A DNA stretch of 64,000 bases from contig NZ_VTRU01000001.1 in the NCBI RefSeq assembly GCF_008274625.1, positions 930,001-994,000 of the forward strand. The letters are read 5' to 3'. The notes under the pieces were generated by a model, which saw only the letters and a list, made by a program, of their open reading frames with translations, made no database searches and was not told the DNA's origin. This stretch comes from Chryseobacterium panacisoli (GTDB taxonomy: Bacteria > Bacteroidota > Bacteroidia > Flavobacteriales > Weeksellaceae). Shown in pieces: positions 19,311 to 29,222 of the stretch. The position numbers and the translations under genes were made by a program. Position 1 is the stretch's first letter. Each line of letters begins with the position of its first letter.

Positions 19311-20093
19311 TTACTCATTAGCAGGTTTCCCGATGGTTGCCAAAATACCTCCATCCACGTAAATGATCTGTCCGTTGATGAATCTGCTTGCGTCAGAAGC
19401 TAAGAAAATAGCCGTTCCTGCCAGATCTTCCGGATTTCCCCATCTTCCTTCCGGGGTTCTGCTGATGATAAAGTCGTTAAAAGGATGTCCATCTACCCGG
19501 ATTGGTTCTGTCTGGGAAGTAGCAAAATATCCGGGTCCGATTCCGTTCACCTGAATATTGTGTTTTGCCCATTCTGTCGCCAGATTTTTAGTAAGCATTT
19601 TCAGACCGCCTTTTGCAGAAGCATAAGCTACTACATTGTCGCGTCCCAGCTCACTCATCATCGAGCAGATGTTGATGATCTTTCCGGATTTTCTTTTGAT
19701 CATATATTTGCCGACTAATTTCGACATGATAAAAGGTCCTGTAAGGTCTACATCGATTACTTTTCTAAAGTCTTCCACTTCCATGTCGATTGCCGGAATA
19801 CGTTTGATGATTCCTGCATTGTTGACAAGGATGTCTATTTTTCCATGGGCAGCTTCCATTAAAGCTACTTTCTGAGCGGCTTCCAGCTCATCCGTTACAT
19901 CAAAAAGATAACCGGTTGCTTTATATCCTTTAGAATGATAATAGTTTAAAGCTTCTTCTAATTTTGACGGTGTTGTACTTGTGATTGCCAGTTCAGCACC
20001 CGCAGCGGCAAGACCTTCTGCCATTGCCATTCCTAATCCGTGAGTACCGCCTGTAACGACTGCTACTTTACCGGATAAATCAAATAAATTCAT
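19311..20093 (-). CDS. kduD: 2-keto-3-deoxy-D-gluconate 5-dehydrogenase (KduD-type SDR)
   Basis: A 260-residue short-chain dehydrogenase. The cofactor motif TGGTHGLG is at 14-21, NNAG at 91-94, and the catalytic set is Ser144, Tyr157 and Lys161. KduD reduces the diketo product of KduI (DKII) to KDG with NADH. The adjacency to kduI (7-bp gap) separates it from the many general SDRs and makes the assignment firm. Confidence 0.92.
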   Translation of the reverse strand: MNLFDLSGKVAVVTGGTHGLGMAMAEGLAAAGAELAITSTTPSKLEEALNYYHSKGYKATGYLFDVTDELEAAQKVALMEAAHGKIDILVNNAGIIKRIPAIDMEVEDFRKVIDVDLTGPFIMSKLVGKYMIKRKSGKIINICSMMSELGRDNVVAYASAKGGLKMLTKNLATEWAKHNIQVNGIGPGYFATSQTEPIRVDGHPFNDFIISRTPEGRWGNPEDLAGTAIFLASDASRFINGQIIYVDGGILATIGKPANE

Positions 20094-20100
20094 TAGAAAA

Positions 20101-20937
20101 TTACTTTAGTTCGTTAGTTTTGATACCGTCCATATCACCATAGTCCATATTTTCTCCGGCCATACCCCAGATAAAAGTATAATTGGAAGTTCCAACTCCT
20201 GAGTGGATAGACCATTCCGGAGACAATACAGCCTGTCTGTTAGTCATAAAAATATGACGGGTTTCGTTTGGCTGGCCCATAAAGTGACTTACCGTCTGGC
20301 CTTCTTCCAGATCAAAATAGAAATAAGCTTCCATTCTTCGGGTATGAGTATGCGCAGGCATTGTATTCCAAACGCTTCCCGGATGAAGTTCCGTCATTCC
20401 CATTTGTAATTGGCAGGTTTCAAGAACAGAATTTACAATCAGTTTATTGATTGTACGTCTGTTGGCATATTTCTCTTCACCCAATTCTACAATTTCGGCT
20501 TCATTTTTCGTAATTTTTTTAGTTGGATAAGTATGATGTGCGGGAGCTGAGTTGATGTAAAAATAAGGTTGTGCATCACCAGACTTTTCAAAAACTACTT
20601 CTTTAGTCCCTTTTCCTATATATAAAGCTTCTTTGTTTCCAAGCTCATATACTTCACCGTCTACTGTTACTTTTCCGGCACCGCCAACGTTGATGATTCC
20701 CAATTCTCTCCTGTCAAGAAAATACTGAGCTTTCAAATCATCTGTAGGTTCCAGCTTCAAAGCGTTTGCTGAAGGCATGACACCTCCTACAATCAGCCTG
20801 TCATACATAGAATAGACTAATTTTATCTTACCTTCATTAAATAAATCATTGATTAGAAACTCCCTCCTAAGATCTTCAGTGGTATACTTCTTTACATCTT
20901 CAGGATGATGGGCGTAACGAAATTCTGATTGTGACAT
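20101..20937 (-). CDS. kduI: 5-keto-4-deoxyuronate isomerase
   Basis: A 278-residue double cupin that isomerises DKI to DKII in the unsaturated-uronate branch. The zinc-binding block PAHTHTRRME and a later ligand histidine are present, as is the SPEWSIHSG segment typical of KduI. I chose the ATG at 20937; an in-frame TTG at 20970 would add 11 non-homologous residues. It is the first gene of the eight-gene uronate operon. An operator-like palindrome lies 51 bp upstream. Confidence 0.95.
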   Translation of the reverse strand: MSQSEFRYAHHPEDVKKYTTEDLRREFLINDLFNEGKIKLVYSMYDRLIVGGVMPSANALKLEPTDDLKAQYFLDRRELGIINVGGAGKVTVDGEVYELGNKEALYIGKGTKEVVFEKSGDAQPYFYINSAPAHHTYPTKKITKNEAEIVELGEEKYANRRTINKLIVNSVLETCQLQMGMTELHPGSVWNTMPAHTHTRRMEAYFYFDLEEGQTVSHFMGQPNETRHIFMTNRQAVLSPEWSIHSGVGTSNYTFIWGMAGENMDYGDMDGIKTNELK

Positions 20938-20987
20938 ACTGCTATACTTTTCTTTTTGCGGTTTTATCAAAACCTGTTAAACATTGT

Positions 20988-20999
20988 GTAATCGATTGC
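20988..20999. promoter_or_regulatory. Putative LacI-family operator before kduI (one mismatch)
   Basis: GTAATCGATTGC differs from the 12-bp core at one position. It lies 51 bp before the kduI start and about 40 bp downstream of the candidate promoter, where a bound repressor would block the uronate operon. Confidence 0.7.
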
Positions 21000-21038
21000 A
21001 TAAAATTACACTAAAATCTGATAGAAATACTTGTGGGA

Positions 21039-21072
21039 TAAATATATAATTATTCTTTAATTAGTTAACAAA
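21039..21072 (-). promoter_or_regulatory. Candidate Bacteroidota promoter for the uronate operon
   Basis: On the minus strand, TTTG (21072-21069) is followed after 22 bp by TATATTTA (21046-21039), 7 of 8 matches to TAnnTTTG. The spacing is within the usual 17-23 bp. The AT-rich context makes chance matches likely, so confidence is modest. Confidence 0.4.
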
Positions 21073-21615
21073 AAATTAATTTAAATGTATAAATAGTTAA
21101 TTAACAGCTGATTAATTTTTATATTAATATGAAAATTAAGAAAATTTCAAAGAAATTAAAAGAATTATATTAACCAAAATTAATGCGTAATCGGGGTTTA
21201 AATATAAAATCATACCAAAAGAAAACAACGAAATCGAGATATTAATTTAATAAAAATAAATAAAAAACACTGTACATCTTATACATAATAAGACCAATCA
21301 ATACAATGTACAGAATTTAACTAAAAATATTAATCCAAAAAGATGACAAAAGTCAGAAATATTGTCAAAAAAATAATCTTGACTGTCATTTTGGGGAAAT
21401 TTCCAAGAGCAAAAGCAGGTGAATTTTAAGCAAAATTTAAGTTTTTAAATTAATAAAGAATAAAGAAATCTGCTTTCTTTCACATAAATATCCACACCAA
21501 ACAAAATTTAATAAATTGTTAATATACAGATACTTACAACAACACAGCTATTCATTATTTTACAAAATACTTCATCTTTCAACAATCAAATTAATGAAAA
21601 AATAATATTTTTTTC

Positions 21616-21645
21616 TTTGCGTATTGAAAAATAATATTAGTTTAG
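21616..21645 (+). promoter_or_regulatory. Candidate Bacteroidota promoter for the susC operon
   Basis: TTTG (21616-21619) is followed after 18 bp by TAGTTTAG (21638-21645), 7 of 8 matches to TAnnTTTG. The operator palindrome begins 29 bp further on, inside the expected leader. The leader to susC would be about 165 bases. Confidence 0.45.
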
Positions 21646-21674
21646 GAGCCAGGATATTTATTATGAAAATTTAC

Positions 21675-21686
21675 GCAATCGATTGC
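21675..21686. promoter_or_regulatory. Putative LacI-family operator before susC
   Basis: A perfect GCAATCGATTGC copy 131 bp before the susC start, identical to those at 4657 and 6397. Its position just after a candidate promoter suits repression of the SusCD and pectinase operon. Confidence 0.75.
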
Positions 21687-21817
21687 ACTTCTAAAATGTG
21701 TAAAACTTTTCAGAAAATATTTACCGCTAAAAATCAGTAGAATACTTTACAAATCCACACAAGACAAAACGATTGAAAAAAACTTTCAACCAAAAATTAA
21801 AACTATAAGGATACAAA

Positions 21818-24800
21818 ATGGATAAAAGAGTACATTCAATAAAGTGGTTATATTTAACTGTCTTTCTACTTCCTGTCCTTGCTATGGCTCAAGAAAAAGA
21901 AACTAAGAAGGAAACCGAAAAAAACATTGATGAAGTGGTTTTGGTAGGGTATTCTAAAGTTTCAAAAAAAGATGTTACCAATGCAGTTGGTTCCGTAAAG
22001 GCCGACGAAGTAAAAGATATGCCTGTAAACAGTGCGGCAGAAGCAATTCAGGGCAGAGTTGCCGGTGTTCAGATCACGGCCAGCGAAGGGTCACCCGGCG
22101 CTGAAGTTGAAATTAAAGTAAGAGGCGGTACTTCTATTACACAAAGTAATGCTCCTCTATATATTGTGGACGGAATCCAGATGGATAACGCTCTGTCGAT
22201 TATTTCTCCTAAAGAAATTGAATCTATTGAAGTATTAAAAGATGCTGCTTCTACCTCTATCTATGGATCGCGAGGCGCCAACGGTGTTGTTTTGATCACC
22301 ACAAAAGGCGGACGCAAAAAAGCTGCTGCTCAAGTCAATTACAGCGGTTATACTGGGGTAAGAAAAATTATAAACACCATCCCTGTTCTTGATCCTTATG
22401 AATTTGTAATGTATCAGTACGAACTTTACAATAAAAACGGTATAGCTGACGACATGACTACCTTTACAACCCGATATGGTAATTTCAATGAACTTGCTGA
22501 TAAATACGGAAATATAAAGAAGAGAGACTGGCAGAATGAGCTTTTCGGAAAAGAAGCTTTCAACTTCACTCACAATTTAAGCTTAACAGGCGGTTCCGAT
22601 AAATCTACTTTTTCCTTGACGTTAAATCATGTGGAAGAAGATGGGATTATGCTCAACTCCGGCTTCAGGAGAAGCATGGCCAATTTCAAGTATGATTATG
22701 ATATTTCAAAAAAGCTGAAGGTTGGATTTAATGCACGATACAGCCGACAGCTGATTTCCGGGGCCGGAACTTCGGCAAGCGGATCTCAGGGCACCAACAG
22801 ATTAAGAAACGCTGTAAGATACCAGCCTTTTGAAGGAGGAAGCAATGTTCCTATTGATGATTTTGATCCTAACTACGCCACATTAACCAATCTTGTAAAT
22901 CCTCTGATTTTAAATGATAACGAAGTAAAGGATGCAAAAACAAATGATTTATTACTAAATGCGTACTTGAATTATAACATTACGAAAAATTTAACTTTCA
23001 GAAGTGTTGTAGGGTATGTTCAGAAAGATAATTTCATCAATCAGTTCTGGGGTACTGTTACCAATGATGCGAGATCCAATAACAATCAGCCGATTGTACA
23101 GTTAACGAGAAACCAGACCAGAAGGATTACCAATACCAACACTTTAAATTATACCCAAAAATTCGGAAATCATAAAGTAGATTTGTTATTGGGAGAAGAA
23201 ACCGTACAAACTGACGGAGAAACTTCAAGTACATATACCAAATGGCTACCAGTTTCTATCTCACCTAATGAGGCTTTTGCTAACATCCAATCTGCAACTC
23301 CACCTTCAGGGATGATTCAGGATGCTCCTAAAACCGGTGCATTGCCTCCGGACAGACTTCTTTCCTTTTTTGGTAGAGCAAACTATATTTTTAATAATAA
23401 ATATATCGTAACAGCCTCCATAAGAGCCGATGCATCCAATGTATTCGGAGCAGGAAACAGATGGGGAACTTTCCCTGCAGTTTCTGTAGCATGGAAACTT
23501 AAAGAAGAAAATTTTCTTAAAAATAAAGAATGGCTGGAGGAGCTTAAATTACGTTTCGGATACGGTCTTGCAGGAAACAACAGAATTCCGGCCTACCTGT
23601 ATGATACTTTTTTCACGACTTCCACTGACTACGGATATACCTTCGGAAGCGGTGTAACTCCAGGAGCTACTACAGGAAATACTTTGGCAAACAAGAACGT
23701 AACATGGGAAGCTACCGTATCTAAAAACTTAGGGATCGACTTCGGTTTTTTTAACGGAAGATTATATGGTAGTATCGACGGATATATTACTGATACAAAA
23801 GATTTGTTGGTCTTAGCAAAAATTCCTCAGACCTCAGGATATGAGTATCAATATCAAAATTCAGGAAAAACGCAGAACAAAGGTCTGGAATTTACCATGG
23901 GAGGACTTATTGTCAATAAAGAAAATTTCACATGGAAAACAGACTTCAATATTTCTGCCAATAAAAATATTATTAAAAGCCTGGGGGCAAATGTTTCAGG
24001 AGGAAATGATTATTATCTGGTGGCTTCAGGATGGGTAAACAGTTTGTACGATTTCATTGCCAAAGTTGGAAATCCGGTAGGTACGTATTATGGATATGTA
24101 ACTGAGGGACGATATGAGATCAGTGATTTTGATTACAATGCGACCTCTCAGGCCTATACTTTGAAAACCGGAGTTCCAAGCAGCAGTGCTGTGGCTAACG
24201 GTTCTAAACCAATTCAGCCGGGAGATCTTAAATTGAAAGATCTGAATGGTGACGGACAAATCACAGCAGCCGACCAGACCGAGCTGGGAAGCGCACAGCC
24301 AAAATTCTTCGGAGGTTTCAGCCAGACTTTCAGATACAGAAACTGGGATATGAGCTTATTCTTTAACTTCTCTATCGGAAACAAAGTATATAATGCCAAT
24401 AAAATAGAGTTTACCACTCAGTATCTATACAGAGACAACAACATGTCGGCAGAAGTTGCAGACAGATGGAGATGGTTCAACGATCAGGGGGTAAAAGTTA
24501 CTGATCCTACAGCTCTGGCTGCATTAAACGCAAATACTACCATGTGGACTCCTCCGCAAGGAAATTACATCCTCCATTCTTACGCCATCGAAGATGGATC
24601 TTTCTTAAGGCTGAATAATGTTACCATAGGATATAGCCTGCCAAAAGGCTCTCTGGAGATGCTTGGTATCAAAAATTTCAGGTTGTACGCAACAGTGAAT
24701 AATTTATTTACCATCACAGGTTACAAAGGATATGATCCTGAAGCCAGTACAAGAAAAAATCCTTTAACTCCGGGAGTTGATTATGCTGCATATCCTAGAA

Positions 24801-24838
24801 GCAGATTTATTTTAACAGGTATTGATTTAACCTTTTAA
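21818..24838 (+). CDS. SusC-like TonB-dependent outer-membrane transporter
   Basis: A 1006-residue protein with a signal peptide (to about residue 24), a TonB-box-like segment IDEVVLVGY near 37-45, a plug domain with VRGGTSI and PLYIVDGI segments and an IYGSRGANGV block, and a beta-barrel ending in phenylalanine. With the SusD protein it should import pectin oligosaccharides into the periplasm. It goes straight from signal peptide to TonB box, so the CarboxypepD-regulatory-like domain found in many SusC proteins is absent. No anti-sigma (STN) domain is present, which agrees with control by a cytoplasmic repressor. Confidence 0.93.
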   Translation: MDKRVHSIKWLYLTVFLLPVLAMAQEKETKKETEKNIDEVVLVGYSKVSKKDVTNAVGSVKADEVKDMPVNSAAEAIQGRVAGVQITASEGSPGAEVEIKVRGGTSITQSNAPLYIVDGIQMDNALSIISPKEIESIEVLKDAASTSIYGSRGANGVVLITTKGGRKKAAAQVNYSGYTGVRKIINTIPVLDPYEFVMYQYELYNKNGIADDMTTFTTRYGNFNELADKYGNIKKRDWQNELFGKEAFNFTHNLSLTGGSDKSTFSLTLNHVEEDGIMLNSGFRRSMANFKYDYDISKKLKVGFNARYSRQLISGAGTSASGSQGTNRLRNAVRYQPFEGGSNVPIDDFDPNYATLTNLVNPLILNDNEVKDAKTNDLLLNAYLNYNITKNLTFRSVVGYVQKDNFINQFWGTVTNDARSNNNQPIVQLTRNQTRRITNTNTLNYTQKFGNHKVDLLLGEETVQTDGETSSTYTKWLPVSISPNEAFANIQSATPPSGMIQDAPKTGALPPDRLLSFFGRANYIFNNKYIVTASIRADASNVFGAGNRWGTFPAVSVAWKLKEENFLKNKEWLEELKLRFGYGLAGNNRIPAYLYDTFFTTSTDYGYTFGSGVTPGATTGNTLANKNVTWEATVSKNLGIDFGFFNGRLYGSIDGYITDTKDLLVLAKIPQTSGYEYQYQNSGKTQNKGLEFTMGGLIVNKENFTWKTDFNISANKNIIKSLGANVSGGNDYYLVASGWVNSLYDFIAKVGNPVGTYYGYVTEGRYEISDFDYNATSQAYTLKTGVPSSSAVANGSKPIQPGDLKLKDLNGDGQITAADQTELGSAQPKFFGGFSQTFRYRNWDMSLFFNFSIGNKVYNANKIEFTTQYLYRDNNMSAEVADRWRWFNDQGVKVTDPTALAALNANTTMWTPPQGNYILHSYAIEDGSFLRLNNVTIGYSLPKGSLEMLGIKNFRLYATVNNLFTITGYKGYDPEASTRKNPLTPGVDYAAYPRSRFILTGIDLTF

Positions 24839-24850
24839 TTGAAAATTAAC

Positions 24851-26665
24851 ATGAAAAAAACAATAATTATATTAAGTTGCATCCTATCTCTTACCACCAT
24901 ACATTCATGTAGCGATTATCTTGAACCTGAAAACTATTCAAGTGTGGCAGAAGCCCAGCAATTCGATAGTGTATCTGACACATTTACCGCTTTAGTGGGA
25001 GTTTACAGCCAGCTTGCGGGTGATGACGGGTACGGACAGCGACTGGCATTAATATATCCGCATTCAAGTGATGACTTCAGAACTTCGGGAGATTACAACT
25101 GTAATGACAGAAGAGGTCTCGCAACATTTGGTGCCTGCCCTACCAATACAGAATTAAATAAGCCTTTCTTAAAATTATATTCAGGAATCGAAAGAGCCAA
25201 TCTTTGCATAAAAAATATTCCGCTGTCTCCTGTTTACAAGACAGGTTCTGACGCTGATAAAAAATTAATGGACAGATATCTTGGAGAAGCTTTAACATTG
25301 AGAGCCCAGTTCTATTATGAGCTGATCAGAAACTGGGGTGATGTACCTTTTCAGGACAAACCATCTGCAGATTACGACAATCTTTATTTAGCGAAAACAG
25401 ACAGAGACGTTATTTATGAAAGAATGATTGCTGACCTTGCCCAGGCTGCAAATTTGGTTCCGTGGAGATCTGAGGGAAGCACGACCAATGCCAGAATTTC
25501 TAAAGGCTTTGTAAAAGGGTTAAGAGCAAGAATTGCATTGGCAAGAGCAGGATATTCATTAAGAAGAAACCCACAGCAGATGGTGCAGGGAACAAATCCT
25601 CAAACCTATTATCAAATTGCTCTTGATGAGTGCAAAGATATCATGAATCATACTGGCGAGCATAGCCTAAACCCTAGCTACGAGCAAGTTTTCAAAGCCT
25701 TACATTCCAATTCCCAAGATACGACCAACGAAATCATCTTTTGTGTAGGAGCATTCGGAGGAAACGCAAGAACAGACAGTAAAATAGGATACTATAATGG
25801 CTTAAAACATGATGACAACTCCAACTGGAAAGGTGGAGGCGGAATCAATGCTCTTCCTACTTATTTCTATGAATTCAGTAAGTACGACTTGAGAAGAGAT
25901 ATGAATGTTGGAATTTTCAAAGTGAATAATTCTAACCAGGCTGAGATCGTAAATGCCATTTCTTTCACTGATTCTAAATACAGAAAATCATGGACGAATG
26001 TAACAGGGCCTTCTCAAAACCTTGCTGTAGACTGGCCATTACTGCGTTTTTCAGATGTACTATTAATGTTTGCAGAAGCAGATAATGAGCTTCACGGAGC
26101 ACCTTCTTCAGATGCAATCAATGCAGTAAAAGCGGTAAGAAACAGAGCTTACGCCGGAAATCTGGGACAGGTTGGAACAATTCCTACCGATAAAACTGGA
26201 TTTTTCAACTATATTGTTCAGGAAAGACTATTGGAATTGGGCGCTGAAGGGATCAGAAAATATGACTTAATCCGCTGGAATTTATTAGATGCTAAAATTA
26301 CGGAGACAAGACAAAAATTAACTGCTTTTGCCAACGGAACAGGTCAGTATGCTAACGTACCTTTGAATCTTTATTTTAAGAAATCAGTTTATGATCCGAC
26401 AAAAACGGCTCAGCAAAATATTAATGATATCGATATTTTCTTTACAGGAGGAGACAAATCCCAGGTATTTTATCTTCCTTCTCAGGATGCAACCCCTGCC
26501 GGATATACCAAAATAGCATGGAGAGCCGCAGTGTTGCCAACCTATATCAGCGATCCTGTAAAAGGTTTTGCGCAATATTTCCAACCCAACAAAAGGGAAT
26601 TACTGCCTATTTATAGTGATATCATTATGTCAAATTACAATCTGACACAAGATTACGGTTACTAG
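24851..26665 (+). CDS. SusD/RagB-family glycan-binding lipoprotein
   Basis: A 604-residue partner of the SusC protein. The signal peptide ends in a lipobox IHSC, so the mature protein is a lipoprotein, presumably on the cell surface as the lid of the transporter. The N-terminal helical repeats (AEAQQFDSVSDTF, GEALTLRAQFYYEL) and a C-terminal block with ERLLELGAEG and YDLIRWN are typical of SusD/RagB. The ATG at 24851 is chosen over a TTG at 24839 that abuts the susC stop. It is 12 bp after susC. Confidence 0.93.
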   Translation: MKKTIIILSCILSLTTIHSCSDYLEPENYSSVAEAQQFDSVSDTFTALVGVYSQLAGDDGYGQRLALIYPHSSDDFRTSGDYNCNDRRGLATFGACPTNTELNKPFLKLYSGIERANLCIKNIPLSPVYKTGSDADKKLMDRYLGEALTLRAQFYYELIRNWGDVPFQDKPSADYDNLYLAKTDRDVIYERMIADLAQAANLVPWRSEGSTTNARISKGFVKGLRARIALARAGYSLRRNPQQMVQGTNPQTYYQIALDECKDIMNHTGEHSLNPSYEQVFKALHSNSQDTTNEIIFCVGAFGGNARTDSKIGYYNGLKHDDNSNWKGGGGINALPTYFYEFSKYDLRRDMNVGIFKVNNSNQAEIVNAISFTDSKYRKSWTNVTGPSQNLAVDWPLLRFSDVLLMFAEADNELHGAPSSDAINAVKAVRNRAYAGNLGQVGTIPTDKTGFFNYIVQERLLELGAEGIRKYDLIRWNLLDAKITETRQKLTAFANGTGQYANVPLNLYFKKSVYDPTKTAQQNINDIDIFFTGGDKSQVFYLPSQDATPAGYTKIAWRAAVLPTYISDPVKGFAQYFQPNKRELLPIYSDIIMSNYNLTQDYGY

Positions 26666-26747
26666 AAATTAAAAATACATTCATATCAAGTTGAGAATAC
26701 AGGCTTGGCCCAGGTTAAGTCTGTATTTTAAATCAAATTAAAACGTT

Positions 26748-27764
26748 ATGAAAGCTCCTCTGATAAATAAAAATTTTAACTTCATTTCAATATTTCCGAT
26801 ACTATTGTTAAGTCTTCTTTCCTTTAAAACTGCTGATAAAACAATCGTGGTTTCAAAGGACGGAAAAGGCAACTTTACCACAGTACAACAAGCCATCGAT
26901 GCTGTTGAAAATGATTCTTCCACAAGAACAAAAATTTTAATTAAACCCGGAGTTTATAAAGAAAAAATCACCATTCCTGAAACAAAAGGAGCAATTGTCC
27001 TAGAAGGAGAAAACCCTCAGAATACTATCATTACATACGATGATTTTGCTTCAAAAAAGAATACAGAAGGAAAAGATATCGGAACCACAGGTTCTTCCAC
27101 TATTTTTATTTATTCAAATGATTTTACAGCGAGAAATATTTCATTTGAAAACAGCTCGGGAAGAGTCGGACAGGCTGTTGCCGTACTGACTTCCGGTGAC
27201 AGAATCGCTTTTGAAAACTGCAGATTCTTAGGAAATCAGGATACATTGTACTTAAAAGGAGCCCAGGATTGGACTGATAAGACAAAACCATCAAGAAACT
27301 ACTTTAAAAATTGCTATATCGAAGGTACAACCGATTATATTTTCGGGGCCGGAACCGCCGTTTTTGAAAACTGTACGATTTATTCTAAAGAAACGGCAAG
27401 CTACGTGACAGCTGCCTCTACTCCACAGGAAAACGAGTTCGGATTTATTTTTATCAATTCAAAAATCATCGGAAATGCTAAAGAAAACTCAGTTTACCTG
27501 GGAAGGCCTTGGAGACCTTTTGCAAAAACCGTTTACATCAATTGTGAAATCAATTCAACCATAAAACCTGAAGGATGGCACAACTGGAGCAAACCTGATG
27601 CAGAAAAGACCACTTTCTACGCAGAATTTAATTCAACAGGAAGCGGAGCCAATATTTCCAAAAGAGTGTCGTGGTCACATCAATTAACAAAAGAAGAAAG
27701 TAAAAAATACACAGCAGAGTCTATTTTAAAAGGAAAAGACCGCTGGAATATTAAAAAAAATTGA
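26748..27764 (+). CDS. Pectin methylesterase (CE8)
   Basis: A 338-residue beta-helix esterase removing methyl groups from homogalacturonan. The family motifs are in order: GQAVAVL, QDTLY, the nucleophile block GTTDYIFG and YLGRPWRPFAKTV with the conserved arginine. An N-terminal hydrophobic segment suggests export. It is the first enzyme gene after susD (82 bp) and is followed by a pectate lyase that needs de-esterified substrate. A second CE8 lies at 37167. Confidence 0.94.
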   Translation: MKAPLINKNFNFISIFPILLLSLLSFKTADKTIVVSKDGKGNFTTVQQAIDAVENDSSTRTKILIKPGVYKEKITIPETKGAIVLEGENPQNTIITYDDFASKKNTEGKDIGTTGSSTIFIYSNDFTARNISFENSSGRVGQAVAVLTSGDRIAFENCRFLGNQDTLYLKGAQDWTDKTKPSRNYFKNCYIEGTTDYIFGAGTAVFENCTIYSKETASYVTAASTPQENEFGFIFINSKIIGNAKENSVYLGRPWRPFAKTVYINCEINSTIKPEGWHNWSKPDAEKTTFYAEFNSTGSGANISKRVSWSHQLTKEESKKYTAESILKGKDRWNIKKN

Positions 27765-27809
27765 AAATAAGCCTAATCTAAATCTCAAAATACCAAAGAA
27801 TTTTCAATC

Positions 27810-29222
27810 ATGAAAAAAAACTTCACCAAACTCTTCACAATAGGAATTTTATGCGGTATCTCCTTGTGGGCCAATGCTCAGGAGATATCGAGTTTTCCGG
27901 GAGCAGAAGGTTTCGGAAGATACACCACAGGTGGCCGTGGCGGGAAGGTTTGCTTCGTGACAAAACTTACAGATGATGGCTCAGAAGGTACTTTAAGATA
28001 TGCATTAGACCAAAAAGGTCCGAGATATATTGTGTTTAAAAGCAGTGGAACCATTTATCTGGAATCCCCTTTAAAGATCAAAGAAGGCAATGTTACTATT
28101 GCGGGACAAACGGCTCCAGGAGACGGAATTACAGTTGCCAATTATGAAACTTTCGTAGGCGCAGACAATGTGATTATACGTTACATGCGATTCAGAATGG
28201 GTGATCAGAAAAATTTTGAAGGCGATGCGTTAGGCGCAAGATTTATTAAAAATCTAATCGTTGATCATTGCTCTATGAGTTGGTCAACAGATGAAACAGT
28301 ATCTATTTATGTGAATGAAAATACAACACTTCAATGGTGCGTGATCGCAGAGAGTTTAAGAAATTCTGCTCACCGGAAAGGTGCTCACGGATATGGCGGA
28401 ATTGCGGGAGGAAAATTTGCAAGTTTTCACCATAACCTTTACGCTCATCACGACAGCAGAAACCCAAGATTGGGAGAATATGCAGGAAGTAAATTTGCCC
28501 TGACCGATCTTACTGATTTCAGAAATAATGTGATCTACAACTGGGGACACAACAATGTCTACGGTGGTGAAGGAATGAATGTAAATATGGTTAATAATTA
28601 CTACAAACCGGGACCTGCAACGATGACCAGACAGAGAATTGTTGCCATTGATAAAAATGAAAAACCAGAGACAGAAGTTTACAATATCTGGGGCAAATAT
28701 TATATCAGCGGAAATGTGATGGAAGGAAACTCAGAAGTAACAAAAGACAATTGGACACAAGGAGTTTTTGCCCAGATGAAACCTTCTTATAATCTGACGG
28801 AGAAAGATAAAAATGAGATAAAAATCAATCAGCCTCACGATATTAAGAATAATGTAAAAACACATGCTGCGAAAGAAGCTTATGATAAAGTTTTACAGAT
28901 TGGCGGCGCAAGTTTAACAAGGGATGCAGTGGATTTACATGTTTTAAAAGATGTAAAAAACGGAAGCTTCACTTACAAAGGCTCAAAAGGAAGTTCCAGC
29001 GGAATCATAGATTCTCAAAAAGATGTCGGCGGATTTCCGGATTTAAAAACAGGAAAACCCCTACCCGATTCAGACAACGACGGAATGCCTGATGAATGGG
29101 AAATTAAGAATAAATTAAATCCAAAAGTTGCCAATTCCAGCGAACGGGATTTGGATAAAAACTACGATAATATTGAAGTATATTTTAACGATCTGGTTAA
29201 AAAAATAACCGAAAGACAATAA
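27810..29222 (+). CDS. Pectate lyase, PL1 family, with C-terminal calcium-binding motif
   Basis: A 470-residue secreted protein (signal ends ANAQ). The beta-helix begins with FPGAEGFGRYTTGGRGG (29-45). VDHCSMSW at 151-158 and RNPRLGEYAG at 217-226 match the conserved lyase and catalytic-arginine blocks of this Bacteroidota PL1 branch. Near residue 420 a DSDNDGMPDEWE segment resembles a thrombospondin type 3 or dockerin-like calcium loop. It cuts de-esterified homogalacturonan by beta-elimination. It lies 45 bp after the CE8 gene. Confidence 0.9.
   Translation: MKKNFTKLFTIGILCGISLWANAQEISSFPGAEGFGRYTTGGRGGKVCFVTKLTDDGSEGTLRYALDQKGPRYIVFKSSGTIYLESPLKIKEGNVTIAGQTAPGDGITVANYETFVGADNVIIRYMRFRMGDQKNFEGDALGARFIKNLIVDHCSMSWSTDETVSIYVNENTTLQWCVIAESLRNSAHRKGAHGYGGIAGGKFASFHHNLYAHHDSRNPRLGEYAGSKFALTDLTDFRNNVIYNWGHNNVYGGEGMNVNMVNNYYKPGPATMTRQRIVAIDKNEKPETEVYNIWGKYYISGNVMEGNSEVTKDNWTQGVFAQMKPSYNLTEKDKNEIKINQPHDIKNNVKTHAAKEAYDKVLQIGGASLTRDAVDLHVLKDVKNGSFTYKGSKGSSSGIIDSQKDVGGFPDLKTGKPLPDSDNDGMPDEWEIKNKLNPKVANSSERDLDKNYDNIEVYFNDLVKKITERQ

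Larger units (their letters stand above)
20938..21817. other. Divergent control region between the uronate operon and susC
   Basis: An 880-bp very AT-rich region between the two main operons of the locus. It contains two operator-like palindromes (20988 and 21675), each just downstream of a candidate Bacteroidota promoter in the matching direction. No gene is seen in the middle, roughly 21080-21610. Confidence 0.7.
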
